Below are positions 5,304 to 8,911 of a DNA stretch of 8,911 bases, piece after piece (the first letter of the stretch is position 1; each line of letters begins with the position of its first letter). Origin of the DNA: CAYYOS01 sp964473355 (GTDB lineage: Bacteria > Pseudomonadota > Gammaproteobacteria > Burkholderiales > REEB80); NCBI GenBank assembly GCA_964473355.1, contig CAYYOS010000105.1, positions 1 through 8,911 of the forward strand, in the 5' to 3' direction. A model generated the notes under the pieces. The model ran no database searches and had not been told where the DNA came from. It worked only from the letters and a program-made list of their open reading frames with translations. The position numbers and the translations under genes are program-made.

Positions 5304-5329
5304 AGAAGTTTTTTCATGGAAAATTGTGT

Positions 5330-5542
5330 ATGCCTATAGTTCGCGTAAAAGAAGGTGAGCCGTTTGACGTCGCGTTGCGTCGATTCCGACGCACGATTGA
5401 AAGATCAGGGTTGTTAAACGAGCTTCGCGCACGCGAATTTTACGAGAAACCCACCTCCGAGCGCAAACGTAAAGCCACTGCTGCGATTAAACGTCACTAT
5501 AAGCGCTTACGCAGCCAGATGCTACCGCCCAAACTATATTAA
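5330..5542 (+). CDS. rpsU: 30S ribosomal protein S21 (bS21)
   Basis: S21 is a small basic protein of the 30S platform near the anti-Shine-Dalgarno end of 16S rRNA, needed for efficient initiation. The product is 70 residues (E. coli 71). It has the family start MPIVRVKEGEPFDVALRRF, then REFYEKPTSERKRK and a basic tail ending in KLY. The ATG at 5330 is preferred over an in-frame TTG six bases upstream, because S21 proteins begin MP(I/V). GGA at 5318-5320 is the only ribosome-binding-like signal, so the site is weak. It is the first gene of the macromolecular synthesis cluster and follows a strong promoter. The stop is 6 bp before yqeY. Confidence 0.97.
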   Translation: MPIVRVKEGEPFDVALRRFRRTIERSGLLNELRAREFYEKPTSERKRKATAAIKRHYKRLRSQMLPPKLY

Positions 5543-5548
5543 TTTCTA

Positions 5549-5995
5549 ATGACGCTCAAAGAGCGTATCACCGAAGACATGAAAGCGGCGCTTAAAGCCA
5601 AAGATGCCGCCAGGCTCTCCGCTATTCGCCTACTGTTATCCGCTATAAAACAGCGGGAAGTCGACGAACGTGTCGCCATGGATGATGTCCAAGTCATCGG
5701 TATTATTGAAAAAATGCTGAAACAACGGCGCGAATCCATTGGCCACTACGAAGCTGCCGGGCGCGTGGATTTAGTTACCGGCGAGCAGTTTGAAATCTCT
5801 GTGCTGAATGAATATTTACCTCAGCCCTATACCCGAGCCGAAGTTGAAGCGCTTGTGAGTAAGGCTATTACCGATACACAAGCCAGCAGCATCAAGGACA
5901 TGGGCAAAGTCATGGCAATTCTAAAGCCTCAATTGGCTGGCCGGGCTGACATAGCGCAAGTATCCAATAGTATTAAAGCCAAACTTAGCGGTTGA
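5549..5995 (+). CDS. yqeY: GatB/YqeY domain-containing protein
   Basis: The 148 residues show the YqeY family throughout: ERITEDMKAALKAKDAARLS at the start, then IRLLLSAIKQREVDER, a KMLKQRRESIGHYEAAGR segment, EISVLNEYLPQPY and the C-terminal SIKDMGKVMAILKPQLAGRAD. YqeY resembles the C-terminal helical domain of GatB, which helps the GatCAB amidotransferase hold tRNA. The cellular role of the stand-alone protein is not established; a link to tRNA amidation is only a guess. The gene starts 6 bp after rpsU with no visible ribosome binding site, so translation may depend on rpsU. It sits inside the rpsU-dnaG interval, an arrangement found in many bacteria but absent from E. coli. Confidence 0.92.
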   Translation: MTLKERITEDMKAALKAKDAARLSAIRLLLSAIKQREVDERVAMDDVQVIGIIEKMLKQRRESIGHYEAAGRVDLVTGEQFEISVLNEYLPQPYTRAEVEALVSKAITDTQASSIKDMGKVMAILKPQLAGRADIAQVSNSIKAKLSG

Positions 5996-6048
5996 ACTTA
6001 ATTATTTTGATGATTGCATTTTGGGCCTGAGCACCTAAAATTTATATC

Positions 6049-7770
6049 ATGATCCCGCAATCTTTCATCCAAGAACTTCTCAACAAATTAGATATTGTCG
6101 AAGTTGTCGAACGCTACTTACCCTTAAAAAAAGCGGGCGGAAATTTCATCGCTTGCTGCCCCTTTCATCAAGAAAAAACGCCATCGTTTACGGTTAGCCC
6201 CAGCAAGCAGTTTTACCATTGCTTTGGATGTGGTGCGCATGGCACTGCCATTAGTTTTGTTATGGCGTTTGAGGCCCGCGATTTTATCGAGGCGGTAGAA
6301 GATTTAGCCGCGCAGCGAGGCATGGTTGTACCCAAGGAAACGCGTGCGGCTAAAGAACCGGCTAAGCATGAGAATTTGGCCGATCTGCTGGAAGAGGCGA
6401 TGGCCTATTATTGCAAACAGTTAAAGGCCAGCGATGTGGCGATTAATTACTTAAAACAACGTGGATTAGATGGCAAAACCGCGGCCATGTACCGCTTGGG
6501 GTATGCTCCCCCGGGCTGGCACAATATTACCGGCGCCTTACCCCATGTCCAGCCCACAGCCATGATGCGCGCGGGTTTAACTACCGAGAACGAATCCGGT
6601 AAGCGCTATGATAGATTTCGGGATCGTATTATGTTTCCGATTATTAATCCTCGTGGGGTGGTGATTGGGTTTGGCGGGCGGGTACTTGGCCAAGGAGAGC
6701 CTAAGTACTTAAACTCTCCGGAAACTCCACTGTTTGAAAAAGGTCAGGAGTTATATGGCTTGTTTCAAGCGCGACGCGCTATTCACGCCAGCGGCAAGGC
6801 ACTGGTGGTTGAAGGCTATATGGACGTGGTGGCGCTCGCTCAATACGGAATTCACAACGCGGTGGCAACTTTGGGTACGGCCACCAGCACCGCTCATTTA
6901 CATCAACTGGCGCGTCTTTGTAACGAAATTATTTTCTGTTTTGATGGCGACGACGCGGGGCGCAAGGCGGCTTGGCGCGCCTTTGAGCAGTCTTTGCCGG
7001 CGCTCTCCGACACCAAACAGTTTAGCTTTTTATTCTTGCCGGAGAACGAGGATCCCGATAGCTTTGTGCGCAAGTTTGGCCCCGAGAAATTTAGTGAAGA
7101 AATGAAAAGCGCTATCCCCTTGTCGCAGTTCTTTGTGCAAGAACTATCTTCCCGCTTTAACCTTAAAAGCGATGAGGGACGGAGTGCAATCTTAAAAGCT
7201 GCGCAGCCTTATTTAGATAAAATGGCAGCTCGGGGGCTAGTCATCCTGCTACGAAAACGTTTCGCGGATTTGGTTAATGTTTCTGATAAGGATTTAGCAG
7301 CGCTATTACCCCAAAAAGCTTTCAGCCGGGTTGGAGAAAAACGCCCCGCGATTGTTAGGAAGCCGCCGGTTTCACCTATACATACTATTATTAAAGCATT
7401 ATTGGCCCACCCCGAACTCGCATCCCACTTGGATAGGGGCGAGCTTGAAGAAACCGACGAAGCACATACCGCGGTGTTGGTGACCATGCTCGATTTTGTC
7501 GAGCAGCATCCGGGGTTGACTCACGGCGCGGCATTGCTGCAATTTCTGGCCAGCACGCCGCATTACCAAGTGATTCAAAATCTACTGAAGGAATTACTTG
7601 AGTGGGATGAAGGTTTTGATATTAAGGCGGAGTTTTTCGGAGCACTGGAAAAGCTGCAGGCCAACCTCCGGCAGAAACGTATTAACGAATTGCGCCGCCA
7701 GGCAGGTGCATTGGGCTGGACGGCGGATAGAAAACGTGAATTGCAGCAGTTGTTACAGCGCAGCTCTTAA
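6049..7770 (+). CDS. dnaG: DNA primase DnaG
   Basis: DnaG makes the RNA primers for leading and lagging strand synthesis and is recruited by the DnaB helicase. The 573 residues are close to E. coli (581). The N-terminal zinc-binding domain has Cys37, His40, Cys58 and Cys61 within CCPFHQEKTPSF and YHCFGCGAHG. The polymerase core includes RYDRFRDRIMFPI and the TOPRIM fold, with Glu255 in VVEGYMDVV and Asp299, Asp301 and Asp302 in FDGDDAGRKAA; the first two of these and Asp301 are the expected metal ligands. From about residue 430 comes the helicase-binding domain, ending in LQQLLQRSS. The ATG lies 53 bp after yqeY without a clear ribosome binding site, in line with the low DnaG output usual for this operon. 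All key residues are intact. Confidence 0.97.
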   Translation: MIPQSFIQELLNKLDIVEVVERYLPLKKAGGNFIACCPFHQEKTPSFTVSPSKQFYHCFGCGAHGTAISFVMAFEARDFIEAVEDLAAQRGMVVPKETRAAKEPAKHENLADLLEEAMAYYCKQLKASDVAINYLKQRGLDGKTAAMYRLGYAPPGWHNITGALPHVQPTAMMRAGLTTENESGKRYDRFRDRIMFPIINPRGVVIGFGGRVLGQGEPKYLNSPETPLFEKGQELYGLFQARRAIHASGKALVVEGYMDVVALAQYGIHNAVATLGTATSTAHLHQLARLCNEIIFCFDGDDAGRKAAWRAFEQSLPALSDTKQFSFLFLPENEDPDSFVRKFGPEKFSEEMKSAIPLSQFFVQELSSRFNLKSDEGRSAILKAAQPYLDKMAARGLVILLRKRFADLVNVSDKDLAALLPQKAFSRVGEKRPAIVRKPPVSPIHTIIKALLAHPELASHLDRGELEETDEAHTAVLVTMLDFVEQHPGLTHGAALLQFLASTPHYQVIQNLLKELLEWDEGFDIKAEFFGALEKLQANLRQKRINELRRQAGALGWTADRKRELQQLLQRSS

Positions 7771-7802
7771 TTCGTCGTTTTCTCCATGGAACTCCCAAGC
7801 AG

Positions 7803-7811
7803 TGTTATAAT
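7803..7811 (+). promoter_or_regulatory. Extended -10 promoter for rpoD
   Basis: In the 77-bp dnaG-rpoD gap the sequence TGTTATAAT is a perfect extended -10 element (TG, one base, TATAAT at 7806-7811). At the matching -35 position (7783-7788, TCCATG) there is no consensus, which extended -10 promoters tolerate. A start near 7818 would leave a leader of about 30 bases before the rpoD ATG. In E. coli the extra rpoD promoter lies within dnaG, so this separate one would serve the same purpose. A sigma-32 type site is not seen. Confidence 0.65.
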
Positions 7812-7847
7812 CACAGGTTTTTTACCTAAATATGGGCGAGATGTGCT

Positions 7848-8911
7848 ATGGCCATAGATAACGACAAATCCGACACCAAAAATAACGATATCGATGCGCG
7901 CCGCGTGCGACTTAAAAACCTCATCGTCTCCGGCAAGGAGCGCGGCTTTTTAACGTATGCTGAAATCAACGACCATTTACCGGACGACATGCTGGATGCC
8001 GAGCAAATAGAATCGGTGATTAGCATGATTGGCGACATGGGCATTGCTGTCTATGATGAAGCTCCCGACGTCGAAACCTTACTCATGTCCGATGCCACCC
8101 CCCCGGTTGCCGATGAGGACGTGGTCGAAGAAGCAGAAGCTGCGCTTAGCACCGTGGATTCCGAATTTGGCCGGACTACCGATCCGGTGCGTATGTATAT
8201 GCGCGAAATGGGTACGGTTGACCTTCTGACTCGCGAAGGCGAAATTGAAATCGCTAAACGTATCGAGGACGGTTTAAAGCACATGGTCTATGCCATTTCT
8301 GCTTGCCCCACCACTATTGCTGATATTTTAGAGTTGGCGTCCAAGGTGGAGCGTGACGAATTGCGAGTGGACGAGCTCGTGGATGGTTTCCTCGACCCTA
8401 ACGGCGAAGAGCAAATTGAAGAAGAAGCCGAAGAACAAGAGGGCGACGAGGAACTTGAAGAGGAAGACGAAGAGGTCCTGGCACTGGCCGCCGCTGCTAA
8501 CTTAGCACAGTTGAAGGCGGATGCCCTGGCGCGTTTTGCGGTTATTCGCCGGGCATACAAACGCATGCAAAAAGTGTTGGCGGAAAAAGGCTCGCGCTCT
8601 AAAGAATTTAAGGCCATCCAGGAAAAGATTTCCAACGAGTTAATGGTTATTCGCTTTTCCGTTAAGCAAGTTGAAGCATTATGTGACAACTTACGCGGAC
8701 TGGTGGAAGAAGTGCGCAGCTACGAGCGTGCGATCATGGAATTGTGCGTAAAAAAAGGTGCGATGCCTCGTGCACATTTCATTAAGAGTTTTCCCGGCAA
8801 CGAGGGTAATACCCGCTGGGTGACGCACGAGCTCGCCACCAAAAAGCCGTATACCGAATCTTTAATGCGCTACCAGCACGCTATCGTTGATCAGCAAAAG
8901 CGCTTATTGGC
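7848..8911 (+). CDS. rpoD: RNA polymerase primary sigma factor RpoD (sigma-70), 5' part
   Basis: RpoD directs RNA polymerase to housekeeping promoters. The frame from ATG 7848 stays open to the window end, giving about 354 codons of an expected 600 or so. The start of region 1.1 shows LIVSGKERGFLTYAEINDHL and IGDMGIAVYDEAPD. Region 1.2 begins near residue 108 with GRTTDPVRMYMREMGTVDLL and TREGEIEIAKRIEDG. The non-conserved region follows, with a very acidic stretch at about 187-210 (mainly Glu and Asp) and then helices ending in a GNEGNTRWV segment. Regions 2-4 lie beyond the window. GGGCGAG at 7834-7840 is a possible ribosome binding site. A competing ATG at 7832 runs into TAA after nine codons and is not the start. 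It is the last gene of the rpsU-yqeY-dnaG-rpoD cluster. Confidence 0.97.
   Translation, partial: MAIDNDKSDTKNNDIDARRVRLKNLIVSGKERGFLTYAEINDHLPDDMLDAEQIESVISMIGDMGIAVYDEAPDVETLLMSDATPPVADEDVVEEAEAALSTVDSEFGRTTDPVRMYMREMGTVDLLTREGEIEIAKRIEDGLKHMVYAISACPTTIADILELASKVERDELRVDELVDGFLDPNGEEQIEEEAEEQEGDEELEEEDEEVLALAAAANLAQLKADALARFAVIRRAYKRMQKVLAEKGSRSKEFKAIQEKISNELMVIRFSVKQVEALCDNLRGLVEEVRSYERAIMELCVKKGAMPRAHFIKSFPGNEGNTRWVTHELATKKPYTESLMRYQHAIVDQQKRLL

Noticed and set aside
5324..5329. In-frame TTG upstream of the rpsU ATG as an alternative start.
   Set aside because: It adds only two residues, and S21 proteins begin with MP(I/V), which matches the ATG at 5330.
6014..6041. Possible dnaG promoter TTGCAT-16 bp-TAAAAT in the yqeY-dnaG gap.
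   Set aside because: The -35 matches only three of six positions and the -10 ends 7 bases before the dnaG ATG, which would make the mRNA essentially leaderless. AT-rich gaps often give such matches by chance.
7832..7861. ATG at 7832 as the start of rpoD.
   Set aside because: It is in another frame and meets TAA after nine codons. The ATG at 7848 opens the frame carrying all RpoD motifs.

Overview
The window looks like chromosomal core sequence from a gammaproteobacterium. The gene content and protein motifs match Escherichia/Pseudomonas-type orthologues, and the macromolecular synthesis cluster rpsU-(yqeY)-dnaG-rpoD stands next to a divergent tsaD. Base composition is moderate, near 50% GC by eye. 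A yqeY gene sits between rpsU and dnaG, and XerD closely resembles the enterobacterial protein. I cannot place the organism below class level from sequence alone.

Left block (1-2544, + strand). This is the tail of a ribosomal/tRNA-modification operon: the last codons of rimM, trmD with a TTG start that overlaps the rimM stop, then rplS, an ogt-type DNA repair methyltransferase and xerD. Gaps are 2 bp, or the genes overlap, so one transcript with translational coupling is likely.

Repeat-rich spacer (2545-3143). About 600 bp hold no convincing gene. They contain a chain of inverted repeats: a degenerate REP-like element, an ATTCCC...GGGAAT repeat, several GC-rich hairpins, an 11-bp inverted repeat pair about 86 bp across, and a T-rich degenerate direct repeat. 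This is the least explained part of the window.

Middle block (3144-5258). folB (-) and plsY (+) diverge from a 43-bp gap. plsY (+) and tsaD (-) converge on a 134-bp gap that is almost filled by a 25-bp imperfect inverted repeat. tsaD then diverges from rpsU across a 71-bp gap that holds a near-consensus sigma-70 promoter.

Right block (5275-8911, + strand). This is the macromolecular synthesis cluster: ribosomal protein bS21, a YqeY/GatB-domain protein, primase DnaG and the primary sigma factor RpoD, which is cut by the window end about 354 codons in. A second promoter, of the extended -10 class, lies between dnaG and rpoD, so rpoD can probably be expressed apart from rpsU and dnaG.

The genes serve translation (TrmD, L19, S21, TsaD), replication and chromosome segregation (DnaG, XerD), transcription (RpoD), DNA repair (Ogt), folate synthesis (FolB) and phospholipid synthesis (PlsY). 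I see no phage, defence, CRISPR or toxin system and no strong candidate for an undescribed system. The points worth checking are the repeat cluster, the convergent-gene inverted repeat, the promoter architecture and small active-site-region oddities in Ogt and FolB.
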